Assembly: GCF_011305995.1 (NCBI RefSeq)
Contig: NZ_CP049910.1
Location: forward strand, 682,001-746,000
DNA length: 64,000 bases
Direction: 5' to 3'
From: Diaphorobacter sp. HDW4A
GTDB lineage: Bacteria > Pseudomonadota > Gammaproteobacteria > Burkholderiales > Burkholderiaceae_C
In this document: in pieces, positions 27,537 to 36,504 of the stretch
How positions within the stretch are numbered: position 1 is the stretch's first letter
Layout of the letters: every line of letters starts with the position of its first letter
The notes under the pieces: generated by a model
The model's input: the letters and a program-made list of their open reading frames with translations, nothing else
Told to the model about the DNA's origin: nothing
Databases searched by the model: none
Translations under genes and position numbers: made by a program

Positions 27537-28280
27537 ATGATCGCGAGTGATTTCATCATCGACCTCTCTATCGTCAGGGACCGCGTTCCCTCGCCGGATG
27601 TGTATCCATTCAATCTGCCGTTCGTGCGTCAGCTTGATCGATTGAGGATTGATCCCAAGGTGACGTTGTTTGTCGGCGAGAATGGCACAGGCAAGTCCAC
27701 GTTGCTTGAGGCGATTGCGGTGGCGATGGGGTTCAATGCGGAAGGTGGGAGTCGGAATTTTCAGTTTTCCACGCGCGCGTCGCATTCTGACTTGCATGAG
27801 TGTCTGCGGATCGCCAAGGGTTTCAAGCGGCCGCGCGATGGCTATTTTTTGCGGGCAGAGAGCTTTTTCAACGTGGCCTCCGAGATCGAACATCTCGATG
27901 ACGAACCCTCCTTCGGACCGCCGATCATTCATTCGTATGGCGGACATTCGCTGCATGAGCAATCGCATGGCGAGTCGTTCATCACCTTGCTGGAAAAGCG
28001 GTTTGGAGGTCTGGGCCTCTACATCCTCGATGAACCCGAGGCGGCCCTCTCACCTCAACGTCAGCTCGCTGCGATGAAGCGCATGCACGAGTTGGTAAAG
28101 CAGCGCTCCCAGTTCATCATCGCGACGCACTCGCCGATTCTGATGGCGTATCCGGGTGCGCTCATCTACCAGTTTTCTTTGGACGGTGTGCGGCCAGTGG
28201 AGTACCGTGAGACCGAGCATTTCAAGGTCATGCACGCCTTCATGCAGGACCCGGAGGCCGCGCTCCGGGCCTTGTGGTGA
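27537..28280 (+). CDS. Stand-alone AAA family ATPase (COG3910 type)
   Basis: 247-aa ABC/SMC-like ATPase. Walker A is GENGTGKST near residues 47-55, Walker B is LYILDEPEAALS, and the switch histidine follows in IIATHSP. A short insert lies between Walker A and Walker B where SMC/RecF proteins have their arm. The protein has no membrane segment and no transporter partner nearby. Members of this group are often stand-alone and of unknown role. I see no nuclease or toxin gene beside it that would suggest a defence system. Confidence 0.78.
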   Translation: MIASDFIIDLSIVRDRVPSPDVYPFNLPFVRQLDRLRIDPKVTLFVGENGTGKSTLLEAIAVAMGFNAEGGSRNFQFSTRASHSDLHECLRIAKGFKRPRDGYFLRAESFFNVASEIEHLDDEPSFGPPIIHSYGGHSLHEQSHGESFITLLEKRFGGLGLYILDEPEAALSPQRQLAAMKRMHELVKQRSQFIIATHSPILMAYPGALIYQFSLDGVRPVEYRETEHFKVMHAFMQDPEAALRALW

Positions 28281-28296
28281 TGCCGGACGCGAGGAC

Positions 28297-29604
28297 TTAT
28301 CGCAGCGATTCGAGCTGCGACTGCAACGCTGCGCAGATCGCCAGCAGATCACGATCACGCTTGCGCTGGCCGACGACCATCAGGCCCACGGGCAGTGCGT
28401 TGGAGCCGACGTTGATCGGTAGCGACATGGCGGGCAAGTCGTAGAAGTTGAACACCGAGGTGTTGCGCAGCACCAGCATGTTGGCCTGATTGAAGGCCTC
28501 GGCGCTGGCGAGGCTGTCGATGCGCGGCGCGACCATGGCGACGGTCGGCAGCATCAGCAGGTCGCAATCGGCGATGCGGGCGTCCAATGTCTGCAGCAGT
28601 TGCGCGCGGGCGCGTTGCACGGCGACATAGTGCGCGGCGGCAATTGTTTCACCGCGCTGGATGCGGGCGAGCACGAAAGGGTCGATGGCACCTGGCTGGG
28701 TGGCCAATGTTTCGGCATGGATGTGCGCGGCCTCGGCGGCGATCAGCGTGCCTTTTTCCTGCAGCTTGAAAGGCGCTGCGCACCAGTCGTCGAGCTGCAT
28801 GTCGTCCACGCGACAGCCGTTGCGCGAGAGTTCGGCGATCACCTGATCGAAGGCGGTCTGCACGGCGGCGTCGGTTTGGGTGAACAGCAATCCGCGCGGA
28901 ATGCCGATGCGCAGGCCGCGTACCTCACGTGCGGGCAGCGAGGCAAGGGACTGGCCGCTCATCACGGCGTCGGCCTGCGCGCAGTCCAGCACGCTGCGGG
29001 CCAGCGGGCCCACGCTGTCCAGGCTGAACGACAGCGGATAGGCACCATCGCGTGGCACTCGGTTCTGCGTGGGTTTCAGGCCGGTCACGCCGTTCAACGC
29101 GGAGGGAATGCGCACTGAGCCGCCAGTGTCGGAACCAATGGAGATTTCTGACAGGCCACGCGCCACGGCCACGCCCGCGCCGGAGGACGAGCCGCCCGGA
29201 ATGCGCGTGACGTCGCGGGCATTCCCCGGCGTGCCGTAGTGCGGATTGATGCCGATGCCCGAGAACGCGAACTCGGTCATGTTGGTCTTGCCAATGATGA
29301 CTGCACCGGCCTGGCGCAGGCGCTGGACGATCACCGCATCTTGCCTGGCAGGCGGGGCGTTCTTGAGCACAGCGGAGCCCGCCGTAGTGGTTTCGCCCGC
29401 GATGTCGTACAGGTCCTTGACGGATATGATGCGTCCGTCAAGCGGGCCAAGCGAGATGCCGCTTTGCACGCGCTCATCAGATGCGCGGGCCGCGGCGAGT
29501 GCGGCCTGCTCATACACATGGGTGAAGATGCGGCGGCCTTCGTCGCCTGCGTCCTGGATGGCTGCGAGCGTCTGCTCGGTGCGCTTGACGGAACTGTTGT
29601 GCAT
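28297..29604 (-). CDS. Amidase signature family enzyme
   Basis: 435-aa Ser-cisSer-Lys hydrolase. Lys63 lies in ISVKDLYD, the cis-Ser is about Ser139 in GGSSSGAG, and the nucleophile is Ser163 in GSDTGGSVR; the 24-residue spacing between the serines is the family standard. Close relatives include indoleacetamide hydrolases and GatA-like amidases, so the amide substrate is open. I chose ATG 29604, where sequence becomes family-like; the frame extends upstream with alternative starts at 29686 and beyond. No gatB/gatC is adjacent, so it is not the tRNA amidotransferase subunit. Confidence 0.85.
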   Translation of the reverse strand: MHNSSVKRTEQTLAAIQDAGDEGRRIFTHVYEQAALAAARASDERVQSGISLGPLDGRIISVKDLYDIAGETTTAGSAVLKNAPPARQDAVIVQRLRQAGAVIIGKTNMTEFAFSGIGINPHYGTPGNARDVTRIPGGSSSGAGVAVARGLSEISIGSDTGGSVRIPSALNGVTGLKPTQNRVPRDGAYPLSFSLDSVGPLARSVLDCAQADAVMSGQSLASLPAREVRGLRIGIPRGLLFTQTDAAVQTAFDQVIAELSRNGCRVDDMQLDDWCAAPFKLQEKGTLIAAEAAHIHAETLATQPGAIDPFVLARIQRGETIAAAHYVAVQRARAQLLQTLDARIADCDLLMLPTVAMVAPRIDSLASAEAFNQANMLVLRNTSVFNFYDLPAMSLPINVGSNALPVGLMVVGQRKRDRDLLAICAALQSQLESLR

Positions 29605-29744
29605 GTCTTGTCTGCCTTGGTTGATCAGGCCACTTCGGGAAAAATCTGCGATGTGCAGCGATGCTTCCGCCAGCGGTTCAGACATGGATCGTACAGCGCC
29701 ATTGCGAACGATGTCGATGCGCAGATGCCACCGATGGCCGCGGC

Positions 29745-30173
29745 TCAGGCTTGCGCGAACAGGGCGGCCGCGAGCAGCAGCCACTGCACCGTGAGAATCA
29801 CATTGCTTGCCGCAAACAGCGCGAAGCGGTGCAGCACGTCGTTGTAGCTCAGGTGCACGAAGGTGTGCAGCACGCGTAGCACTACATAGGCCCAGGCCAA
29901 AGTCACCAGCCAGGTGCTTTGTACGCCTGTCACATAGATCATCACGCAGACCACGTAGAACAGCATTGGCAGCTCGAGCAGGTTCATGTAGTTGCGGTTG
30001 GCGAGGATGATGGCTTCGGGTAGCGGACCGGACTCGCCGTAAGCGAACTGGGCGATGTCCGCTTCGTCGCGCAGGGTGGCGCGCACGCGGCGGAAGGCTA
30101 GGTTCAGTGCCATGCACATGGTCCAGGCGGCGAGTGCGAACAAGGGCCAGAGAATCGTGGTGGCGTTCAGCAT
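29745..30173 (-). CDS. MAPEG family membrane protein
   Basis: 142-aa protein with four hydrophobic helices and the MAPEG-type segment ILANRNYMNLLELPMLFYV. This family includes glutathione transferases and eicosanoid enzymes of membranes; bacterial members are mostly uncharacterised. ATG 30173 has a strong GAGGAG seven bases upstream, so it can be translated on its own. It is nevertheless in frame with the upstream lipoprotein gene and no stop codon separates them. Confidence 0.75.
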   Translation of the reverse strand: MLNATTILWPLFALAAWTMCMALNLAFRRVRATLRDEADIAQFAYGESGPLPEAIILANRNYMNLLELPMLFYVVCVMIYVTGVQSTWLVTLAWAYVVLRVLHTFVHLSYNDVLHRFALFAASNVILTVQWLLLAAALFAQA

Positions 30174-30887
30174 GCGGAGACTCCTCTGCGGTGGCTCGGG
30201 ACGGACGGCGTCGGGTGCGCAGTCGGCGTCTTTGGCATCACATGGCTCGGCATTCTGCACGCTGGGGCGGCCCGCGTTCTTTGCGGCGCTCTCTTGCGCG
30301 CTCGTGAAGCGGATCGTCATGACCGGGCGCTGGCTCAGTTCCTGAATGTTCCATGAATAGTTGCCCTTGCCGAAGATCGGTGTGGAGTCAGCGTTGTGCG
30401 AGATCACGGTGACGTTGCTCGGCAGATGTATGTTGAGCGTGCCGTTGGGTTGGATGTGCAGGGTGGACAGCTCCTTGAGATCGCCGTCCTTGATGGCGTT
30501 GGAGGCGATGGTGGTGACGCCGGTGTTCGGGTCTGTCATGACCTGCAGGAAGTTGAAGAGATGCGTGGATTCGCCTGCGGCGCGCTGGCCTTCGCTTTGC
30601 AGCTCGAAACGGCCGTTGCCGACGTGCAAGGCCTTCTTGACTTCCGGATTGCTGCGCATCTTGCGCGCCTCGTTGTCGAGGTCTTTGCGCGCCTTGTCGT
30701 TGAGGCCGCCGAGCTTGGCCTGCTGCACGGCGGCGGCCACGTTGACGGCGGTTCCTGTGAATGTGTAGTGGTAGCTGGCGTCTGCCAGATAGTCGATATC
30801 GACGGCGAATTTCTCGGGCAGCATGCAAGCGCCCAGCATGATCGAAATGGCAGCGAGGCCCGCGAGTCTGACGATGTTCCGGAGCAT
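29745..30887 (-). CDS. Lipoprotein read in frame into the MAPEG protein
   Basis: From ATG 30887 (AGGA six bases upstream) the frame encodes a lipoprotein signal, MLRNIVRLAGLAAISIMLGAC, with a lipobox Cys at residue 21. About 200 residues of unrecognised sequence follow, up to PVMTIRFTS, then a Cys/Pro-rich tail. It continues without a stop into the MAPEG protein, for a total of 380 aa. A periplasmic lipoprotein joined to a four-helix membrane protein is topologically possible, but the MAPEG part has its own ribosome site. A lost stop codon or sequence error is therefore equally likely. I do not recognise the lipoprotein family. Confidence 0.55.
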   Translation of the reverse strand: MLRNIVRLAGLAAISIMLGACMLPEKFAVDIDYLADASYHYTFTGTAVNVAAAVQQAKLGGLNDKARKDLDNEARKMRSNPEVKKALHVGNGRFELQSEGQRAAGESTHLFNFLQVMTDPNTGVTTIASNAIKDGDLKELSTLHIQPNGTLNIHLPSNVTVISHNADSTPIFGKGNYSWNIQELSQRPVMTIRFTSAQESAAKNAGRPSVQNAEPCDAKDADCAPDAVRPEPPQRSLRMLNATTILWPLFALAAWTMCMALNLAFRRVRATLRDEADIAQFAYGESGPLPEAIILANRNYMNLLELPMLFYVVCVMIYVTGVQSTWLVTLAWAYVVLRVLHTFVHLSYNDVLHRFALFAASNVILTVQWLLLAAALFAQA

Positions 30888-31355
30888 GAAGGTCCTGCGG
30901 CAAAAGTGATCGATTGATCGTATGCAGGCCATGTTTTTCAAGCCCGTGTTCAGGTCAAGTCCTGGGCCGCAAACAGGTTGCGGGGACGGGGCTCAAGGTC
31001 ACGAAATGTGAGTCCTCTGGATCGCGTTGGCGGTGAATTTTGATGTTGAACGACTGGACGAAAGCGGCCGTTTGATTCCACAAGTTTCGGACAGGGGATG
31101 TTGTGTCCTTTGTCGTTCGCAGGACTTGGCTTGTGAGTGTGCCGACGCCTTTTGTCTGCGAGTCACAGGACTGCGAGGACAGGGCTGGCGGTGGGTGCTG
31201 ACATCGGTTGTGTGGGCTGTTGTTTCGTAGTGTTTTGTAAAGCTATTAACTCATGGATGCTTACAGTCGACTGCATATCGACCTTAGTCTCCAGTTGCAA
31301 GGATCGGGGCACAATGCAGAACAAGTGATCGGCAGACGCGTGGACTCTGCCGGGC
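30888..31355. other. Interval without recognisable gene
   Basis: Several short open frames exist, but none has a ribosome site with recognisable sequence. It lies between the divergent lipoprotein gene and the FlgT/CsgG-like fragment and may contain the missing 5' part's replacement sequence. I see no repeat or tRNA. Confidence 0.45.
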
Positions 31356-31895
31356 ATGACGGAGGGGATACTCTTGAAGCGGTTTGGAAATGCGCTCCGC
31401 GTGGCCGACGGCACAGTGTTCAAACTCAAGCTGCCCGAGCCCGACTATGCGATCACCTCGGTGATGCGCCGTACCTTCTCGGTGACGGTGGTGTCGCACG
31501 ACGGCGTCAACGTGGTACTGAGCCAGAGCGGCCAGCTCATGAAGGAGGGCACGCGCTACGCCATGGTGTACGTGGGCGCGGAGATGAAGGACCCGCAGAC
31601 GGGCCAGCGACTTGGCCGTGTGGAGTCTCCATGCTGTGATCTGATGACTGACCGCGTGACGCCGAATTTTTCATATGGCCGCCTCGAGAACGTGCGTGGT
31701 CAGCTCGACCAGTTGCCCGCAGGCGCGCTGCAGGTACGCGAACAGCTCAAGGAAGTTGCCGTGGCCAAGGGCGCGATGGGAGATGCGCAGGCAGTAACCG
31801 TGGCCCCTGCACCGCCCCCTCGCCAGGCTCGCGTGACGCAACAGGAAGGGTCAGCTGCACCCGCATCGGTGAAGTCCAGCGACGACAAATGGTGA
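31356..31895 (+). CDS. CsgG/FlgT-C-like C-terminal domain protein, possibly truncated
   Basis: 179 aa. The central part (GTVFKLKLPEPDYAITSVMRR, then YVGAEMKDPQTGQRLGRVES) looks like the C-terminal beta domain found after CsgG-type lipoproteins or FlgT, with the DPxTGxxLG motif. There is no signal peptide or lipobox, and an in-frame TGA lies a few codons upstream of the ATG, so the usual N-terminal part is absent. The C-terminus is Ala/Pro-rich. It may be a remnant or a short stand-alone form; homology is judged by eye only. Confidence 0.45.
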   Translation: MTEGILLKRFGNALRVADGTVFKLKLPEPDYAITSVMRRTFSVTVVSHDGVNVVLSQSGQLMKEGTRYAMVYVGAEMKDPQTGQRLGRVESPCCDLMTDRVTPNFSYGRLENVRGQLDQLPAGALQVREQLKEVAVAKGAMGDAQAVTVAPAPPPRQARVTQQEGSAAPASVKSSDDKW

Positions 31896-31919
31896 AGAGT
31901 TTTCTCTGATCCACAAAGC

Positions 31920-31947
31920 AAAAAATCCCGGCGTACCGGGATTTTTT
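31920..31947. terminator. Bidirectional intrinsic terminator
   Basis: AAAAAATCCCGG and CCGGGATTTTTT form a perfect 12-pair stem around CGTA. A and T runs on both sides let it end both the rightward gene and the convergent fumarase gene. Confidence 0.85.
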
Positions 31948-31969
31948 GTGGGGGGAGGGTGGGCCCGCC

Positions 31970-33523
31970 TTATTCAGCCGCGACCGCGATGCCCTTGAAC
32001 TCGCCAGAGGCGATGCGCTTGCTCCATTCGGCCGGGCCGGTGATGTGCGCGCTGGTGCCGCCCGAATCCACGGCCACGGTCACGGGCATGTCGACCACGT
32101 CGAATTCGTAGATGGCTTCCATGCCCAGATCTTCGAAGCCCACCACCTTGGCGTGCTTGATGGCCTTGGAGACCAGGTAGGCGGCGCCGCCCACGGCCAT
32201 CAGGTAGGCGCTCTTGTGGTTCTTGATGGATTCGATAGCGACGGGGCCGCGTTCGGCCTTGCCGATCATGGCGATGAGGCCGGTCTGCTCCAGCATCATG
32301 TCGGTGAACTTGTCCATGCGGGTGGCAGTCGTCGGGCCTGCGGGGCCGACGGCTTCGTCGCGCACTGGATCGACCGGGCCGACGTAGTAAATCGCGCGGT
32401 TGGTGAAGTCCACGGGCAGCGGCTCACCCTTGGCCAGCATGTCCTGAATGCGCTTGTGAGCGGCATCGCGGCCGGTGAGCATCTTGCCGTTGAGCAGCAG
32501 CGTCTCGCCGGGCTTCCAGCTTGCCACTTCTTCCTTGGTCAGCGTGTTCAGGTCGACCTTCTTGGACTTGTTGTAGTCCGGTGCCCAGTCGATCTTGGGC
32601 CACAGGTCGAGCGATGGAGCGTCGAGGTACACGGGGCCGGAGCCATCCAGCACGAAGTGTGCGTGGCGTGTGGCGGCGCAGTTGGGGATCATCGCCACGG
32701 GCTTGGAGGCCGCATGCGTGGGGTACATCTTGATCTTGATGTCCAGAACCGTCGCGAGGCCGCCGAGGCCCTGCGCGCCGATGCCCAGAGCGTTGACCTT
32801 CTCGTACAGTTCAAGGCGCAGCTCTTCCACTTGGTCGAGCTTCTCGCCACGAGCGGACTTGGCCTGAAGCTCGTACATGTCGAGGTCTTCCATCAGGCTT
32901 TCCTTGGCGAGCAGCACCGCCTTTTCAGCCGTGCCGCCGATGCCGATGCCCAGCATGCCAGGTGGGCACCAGCCCGCGCCCATCGTGGGAACGGTCTTCA
33001 GAACCCAATCGACCAGACTGTCGCTCGGGTTCATCATGATCATCTTGGACTTGTTCTCCGAGCCGCCGCCCTTGGCCGCGACGATGATGTCCACCTTGTT
33101 GCCGGGAACGATCTGCACGTTGATCACCGCAGGTGTGTTGTCTTTGGTGTTCTTGCGCGCGAAGTGAGGATCGGCCACGACGGACGCGCGCAGCGTGTTG
33201 TCCGGGTGGTTGTAGCCACGGCGCACGCCTTCGTTGACGGCGTCTTCGAGACCGGCGGTGAAGCCTTCCCATTTCACGTCCATGCCCACTTTCAGGAACA
33301 CATTGACGATGCCGGTATCCTGGCAGATCGGGCGATGGCCGGTGGCGGACATCTTGGAGTTGGTCAGGATCTGCGCCATCGCATCCTTGGCCGCAGGGCT
33401 TTGCTCGCGCTCATAGGCGCGGGCCAGATGCTGGATGTAGTCAGCGGGGTGGTAGTAGCTGATGTACTGGAGGGCACCTGCGATCGAGTCGATCAGGTCC
33501 TGCTGGCGGATGGTTGTGGTCAT
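31970..33523 (-). CDS. Class I fumarate hydratase (4Fe-4S)
   Basis: Iron-sulfur fumarase of 517 aa, interconverting fumarate and malate in the TCA cycle. The cluster-ligand cysteines are in ICQDTGIVNVF, GWCPPGMLG and NCAATRHAHF. Both the alpha and beta domains of two-subunit fumarases are present in one chain, as in FumA/FumB. Start is ATG 33523 (MTTTIRQQDL). The upstream region carries two copies of GCAGGGAAAACCCG and an imperfect palindrome that may be regulatory. Confidence 0.92.
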   Translation of the reverse strand: MTTTIRQQDLIDSIAGALQYISYYHPADYIQHLARAYEREQSPAAKDAMAQILTNSKMSATGHRPICQDTGIVNVFLKVGMDVKWEGFTAGLEDAVNEGVRRGYNHPDNTLRASVVADPHFARKNTKDNTPAVINVQIVPGNKVDIIVAAKGGGSENKSKMIMMNPSDSLVDWVLKTVPTMGAGWCPPGMLGIGIGGTAEKAVLLAKESLMEDLDMYELQAKSARGEKLDQVEELRLELYEKVNALGIGAQGLGGLATVLDIKIKMYPTHAASKPVAMIPNCAATRHAHFVLDGSGPVYLDAPSLDLWPKIDWAPDYNKSKKVDLNTLTKEEVASWKPGETLLLNGKMLTGRDAAHKRIQDMLAKGEPLPVDFTNRAIYYVGPVDPVRDEAVGPAGPTTATRMDKFTDMMLEQTGLIAMIGKAERGPVAIESIKNHKSAYLMAVGGAAYLVSKAIKHAKVVGFEDLGMEAIYEFDVVDMPVTVAVDSGGTSAHITGPAEWSKRIASGEFKGIAVAAE

Positions 33524-33562
33524 CGTGAAGCTTGCTAGGTTTATGGGAGCGCCGGGGGAAGC

Positions 33563-33619
33563 GCAGGGAAAACCCGTCAATTATCCGCCGAAGCGCCCAA
33601 CGCCTGCAGGGAAAACCCG
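33563..33619. repeat. Two GCAGGGAAAACCCG motifs upstream of the class I fumarase
   Basis: Identical 14-base copies at 33563-33576 and 33606-33619, 43 bases apart. Each contains GGG-AAAA-CCC, an inverted arm pair. They lie 40-96 bases upstream of the start codon on the promoter side, suggesting binding sites of one regulator. Confidence 0.55.
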
Positions 33620-33622
33620 AGA

Positions 33623-33638
33623 AGTCTTATAGAGGACT
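33623..33638. promoter_or_regulatory. Imperfect palindrome upstream of fumarase
   Basis: AGTCTTATAGAGGACT matches its reverse complement at 12 of 16 positions. It directly follows the second GGGAAAACCC motif. On the fumarase strand it contains CTATAAG, so it may also overlap a -10 element. Confidence 0.35.
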
Positions 33639-33697
33639 CGGCGGTGTCCCGCGCTACGGAACCCGCACGGCCTTGTGCCCTCGATGTAACCGCCATG

Positions 33698-33720
33698 AAA
33701 AAGGCACCCATTCGGGTGCC
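33698..33720 (-). terminator. Terminator of the DUF3617 gene
   Basis: On the minus strand GGCACCC-GAAT-GGGTGCC is followed by TTTTT. It ends the leftward DUF3617 transcript before the fumarase promoter region. Confidence 0.8.
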
Positions 33721-33751
33721 CCTGTTTCGCTTGCAGAAGTTCCCGGGAACC

Positions 33752-34288
33752 TTACTTTTTCTGGGGCTGGCCCATGTTCAGCAGATTCATCTTCTGGCCA
33801 TTGACGATCACGTCGCCTGGCTTCTGGTCGGCCTTGCAGGGGCCCACCCACTTGGCGACCATGACGGACTTGGAGCTTGAGATGCCAGCCATCGGCGGGT
33901 TGAAGGTGGAATCGGCGGTCATGGTGTATTCCTTCTCGAAATCACCCGAGGTCACGCTCTTGCTCTCCATCTTGGAGGGGCCCATCTGGCAGATGGCATG
34001 GCCGGTGTATTTGTTGCCATCCTTCTTGTTCTCGTTCTTCTCGCACTTCATGTTGTTCATCATGCCGGAGCCCATCTTCTGCAGCGCCTGGTCGCTGGCG
34101 GTGTCCACGCACTGCTGCATCACTTGCTCGGGATTCTTGTTGGCGCCGGTCGTGCCGCTGGTGGTGATTTGCCAGAGGCCTGCCTTGCGGGCGGGCATCT
34201 CTTGGGCCGAAGCGGTCAGGGGCAGGGCGGCAAGTGTCAAAGCTGCCAAGACGGCGGGAACGGCAATGCGGGCGCGAAGGAATTGCAT
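33752..34288 (-). CDS. DUF3617 family exported protein
   Basis: 178 aa. The signal peptide runs to LTASAQE (about residue 28). The mature part begins MPARKAGLWQITTSG, the typical DUF3617 opening, and has cysteines at CVDTAS, KCEKNE and ICQMG likely to form disulfides. AGGAG lies before ATG 34288. The family is periplasmic and of unknown function. It stands alone between the two fumarase genes with its own terminator. Confidence 0.8.
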   Translation of the reverse strand: MQFLRARIAVPAVLAALTLAALPLTASAQEMPARKAGLWQITTSGTTGANKNPEQVMQQCVDTASDQALQKMGSGMMNNMKCEKNENKKDGNKYTGHAICQMGPSKMESKSVTSGDFEKEYTMTADSTFNPPMAGISSSKSVMVAKWVGPCKADQKPGDVIVNGQKMNLLNMGQPQKK

Positions 34289-34798
34289 GAAGTCTCCTGA
34301 GTTGAAGTGAAAGGGGATAGGAATTGGTATTGATATTGGCTTCACTGGACGGTGCCCAGAATTAGCGCTGTTGGCGAATATCCATATGCAACGGCGCAGA
34401 TTATTTCGGGATCGTGTGACGAGTCGCCGTGGAATTCGTAACTACTAATTTCAAGGCGGGCCGTTCGGACGTCGCTTTCCCTGGGGACAGCGGCGTCGAG
34501 CCTGTCTGTACGGAGGGAGCAGAAGATTCAACGGTCAATAACCACAGGGGGGTTGAGACAATTAGAAACAAATCACTCGGTCCGTGGTGAAAGATTTTCT
34601 ACTCTGCTTTGAGGACCGTTTGCCTGTCGCACCATCATGGTTTCTGGTCGCTCGGATAGCATGGTCGGGATGCCGCGCGCGATGCACGGCATTTCGTTTT
34701 CAAGCGGAACGCACTAGCCAATGGCCGCAAATCGCCATGTTTGTTCTCCAGCCAAACGTGCCGCTTTGGTATGTACTCACATTCAAAGGAGTTTTCGC
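34289..34798. other. Promoter-containing interval between DUF3617 and fumC
   Basis: Divergent regulatory region of about 500 bases. No gene is supported. A small hairpin-prone stretch, ATGCCG-CGCGCGATGCA-CGGCAT, lies near 34671-34693. I could not pick a convincing -35/-10 pair. Confidence 0.4.
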
Positions 34799-36193
34799 AT
34801 GACGACTGCTATTCGGCAGGAGAAAGACACATTCGGGCTGATCGACGTTCCCGCAGACAAGCTCTGGGGCGCACAGACGCAGCGCTCGATTCAGAATTTC
34901 AAGATCAGCGGCGAGAAGCAGCCCGCCGAGATCATCCACGCGCTCGCGCAGGTCAAGCGCGCGTCGGCCACGGTGAACCATCAATTGGGGCTGCTTGACG
35001 AGAAGAAGACTCAAGCGATCCTGGCTGCAGCCGATGAGGTGATTGCGGGCAAACACCCGGACGAGTTTCCGCTCGTGGTCTGGCAGACGGGCTCGGGCAC
35101 GCAGACCAACATGAACGTCAACGAGGTGCTGGCCAATCGTGCGAGCGAGCTGCTGGGCGGTGAGCGTGGCGAGTCGCGTCTTGTACACCCCAACGACGAT
35201 GTGAACAAGAGCCAGTCGAGCAACGACGTCTATCCCACGGCCATGCATGTAGCGGCAGTGACGGCCATCGAGCAGAAACTGCTGCCCGCGATTGCACGAC
35301 TGCACGCAACGCTCAAGGCCAAGAGCGAGGCGTTTGCCGACATCGTGAAGATCGGCCGCACACATTTGCAGGATGCGACGCCGCTCACGCTCGGGCAGGA
35401 AATTTCGGGCTGGGTTGCGCAGCTTGAGCATGGTGAAAGGCACATCCGCGCAGCGCTGCCGCATCTCTACGAACTGGCGCTTGGCGGCACGGCGGTGGGC
35501 ACGGGGCTCAACGCGCCCAAGGGCTATGCGGAAGGCGTGGCGGCCGAGATCGCGAAGATCACCGGCTATCCGTTCATCACGTCGCCCAACAAGTTCGAAT
35601 CGCTCGCGAGCTGCGACGGGCTGGTGCACGCGCACGGCTCGCTCAAGACGCTGGCCGCAAGCCTCATGAAAATCGCCAACGACGTGCGCTGGCTCGCGAG
35701 CGGTCCGCGCAGTGGTCTCGGCGAGCTATCGATTCCCGAGAACGAACCCGGCTCGTCGATCATGCCCGGCAAGGTCAATCCCACGCAGTGCGAGGCGATG
35801 ACGATGCTGTGTGCGCAGGTCTTTGGCAACGATGTGGCAATCAACTTCGGCGGCGCGTCGGGCAACTTCGAGCTCAACGTGTTCCGCCCGCTGGTCGCGC
35901 ACAACTTCCTGCAGAGCGTGCGCCTGCTCGCGGATGGCATGGTGAGCTTCGATGAGCACTGCGCGGTCGGTATCGAGCCCAATCGCGAACGCATCGCCGA
36001 GCTGGTCAGCCGCTCGCTCATGCTGGTGACTGCGCTGAACACCCACATCGGCTACGACAAGTCGGCCTACATCGCCAAGAAGGCGCACAAGGAAGGCACC
36101 AGCCTGCGCGACGCAGCGATTGCCAGCGGACATGTGACGGGCGAGCAGTTCGATGCGTGGGTCGTGCCGGGGAATATGGTCGGCAATCTATGA
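34799..36193 (+). CDS. fumC: Class II fumarate hydratase FumC
   Basis: Iron-independent tetrameric fumarase, 464 aa, of the aspartase/fumarase superfamily. The superfamily signature [11 protein letters not shown] is present. The active-site blocks [10 protein letters not shown] and the [14 protein letters not shown] loop are also intact. AAAGGAG lies seven bases before ATG 34799. It duplicates the reaction of the class I enzyme 1.3 kb away; class II enzymes typically take over under oxidative stress or iron shortage. Confidence 0.95.
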   Translation: MTTAIRQEKDTFGLIDVPADKLWGAQTQRSIQNFKISGEKQPAEIIHALAQVKRASATVNHQLGLLDEKKTQAILAAADEVIAGKHPDEFPLVVWQTGSGTQTNMNVNEVLANRASELLGGERGESRLVHPNDDVNKSQSSNDVYPTAMHVAAVTAIEQKLLPAIARLHATLKAKSEAFADIVKIGRTHLQDATPLTLGQEISGWVAQLEHGERHIRAALPHLYELALGGTAVGTGLNAPKGYAEGVAAEIAKITGYPFITSPNKFESLASCDGLVHAHGSLKTLAASLMKIANDVRWLASGPRSGLGELSIPENEPGSSIMPGKVNPTQCEAMTMLCAQVFGNDVAINFGGASGNFELNVFRPLVAHNFLQSVRLLADGMVSFDEHCAVGIEPNRERIAELVSRSLMLVTALNTHIGYDKSAYIAKKAHKEGTSLRDAAIASGHVTGEQFDAWVVPGNMVGNL

Positions 36194-36276
36194 GTTGGTG
36201 ACAGGTGCCGTGAGTGCGGGTCGGCCGACCACCGCGTCATCCTTGGGGTTGACGCGATCAAGGCGTCCGGGCCGAC

Positions 36277-36504
36277 CTACTTCACTCTCCTGATCATGCG
36301 TCGGCGCAGTTGCTCACGAAACATGGAACCACCAACCTGCACAAGAGCTTCGATGTCATCACCGTCGAGTCGATCAATGTTCTCGGACATCCAGACTGCG
36401 AGCTTGACGATGGCCTCGTCTGCATCTCGAGGTTCGCGCGCGGCATCCAACTGTTCAGCGCGTTGGCGAAACAGGGCGACGATGGGGTGATCGGCGTATT
36501 CCAT
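36277..36504 (-). CDS. Small conserved-type hypothetical protein
   Basis: 75-aa soluble protein from ATG 36504, which has a near-perfect AGGAGGT upstream. It begins MEYADHPIVALFRQRAEQLD and ends in a basic helix, REQLRRRMIRRVK. It is predicted to be mostly alpha-helical, acidic in the middle and basic at the end. I do not recognise the family. It lies downstream of the two-component genes on the same strand, separated by about 250 bases in which I see no certain gene. Confidence 0.65.
   Translation of the reverse strand: MEYADHPIVALFRQRAEQLDAAREPRDADEAIVKLAVWMSENIDRLDGDDIEALVQVGGSMFREQLRRRMIRRVK

Noticed and set aside
27537..28280. Anti-phage defence module based on the AAA ATPase
   Set aside because: No nuclease, reverse transcriptase, toxin or other effector gene lies next to it; the neighbours are a methyltransferase-like gene and an amidase.
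31027..31230. Small coding frame in the gap before the CsgG-like fragment
   Set aside because: No ribosome site, Cys/Arg-rich random-looking composition and no resemblance to the missing N-terminal part.
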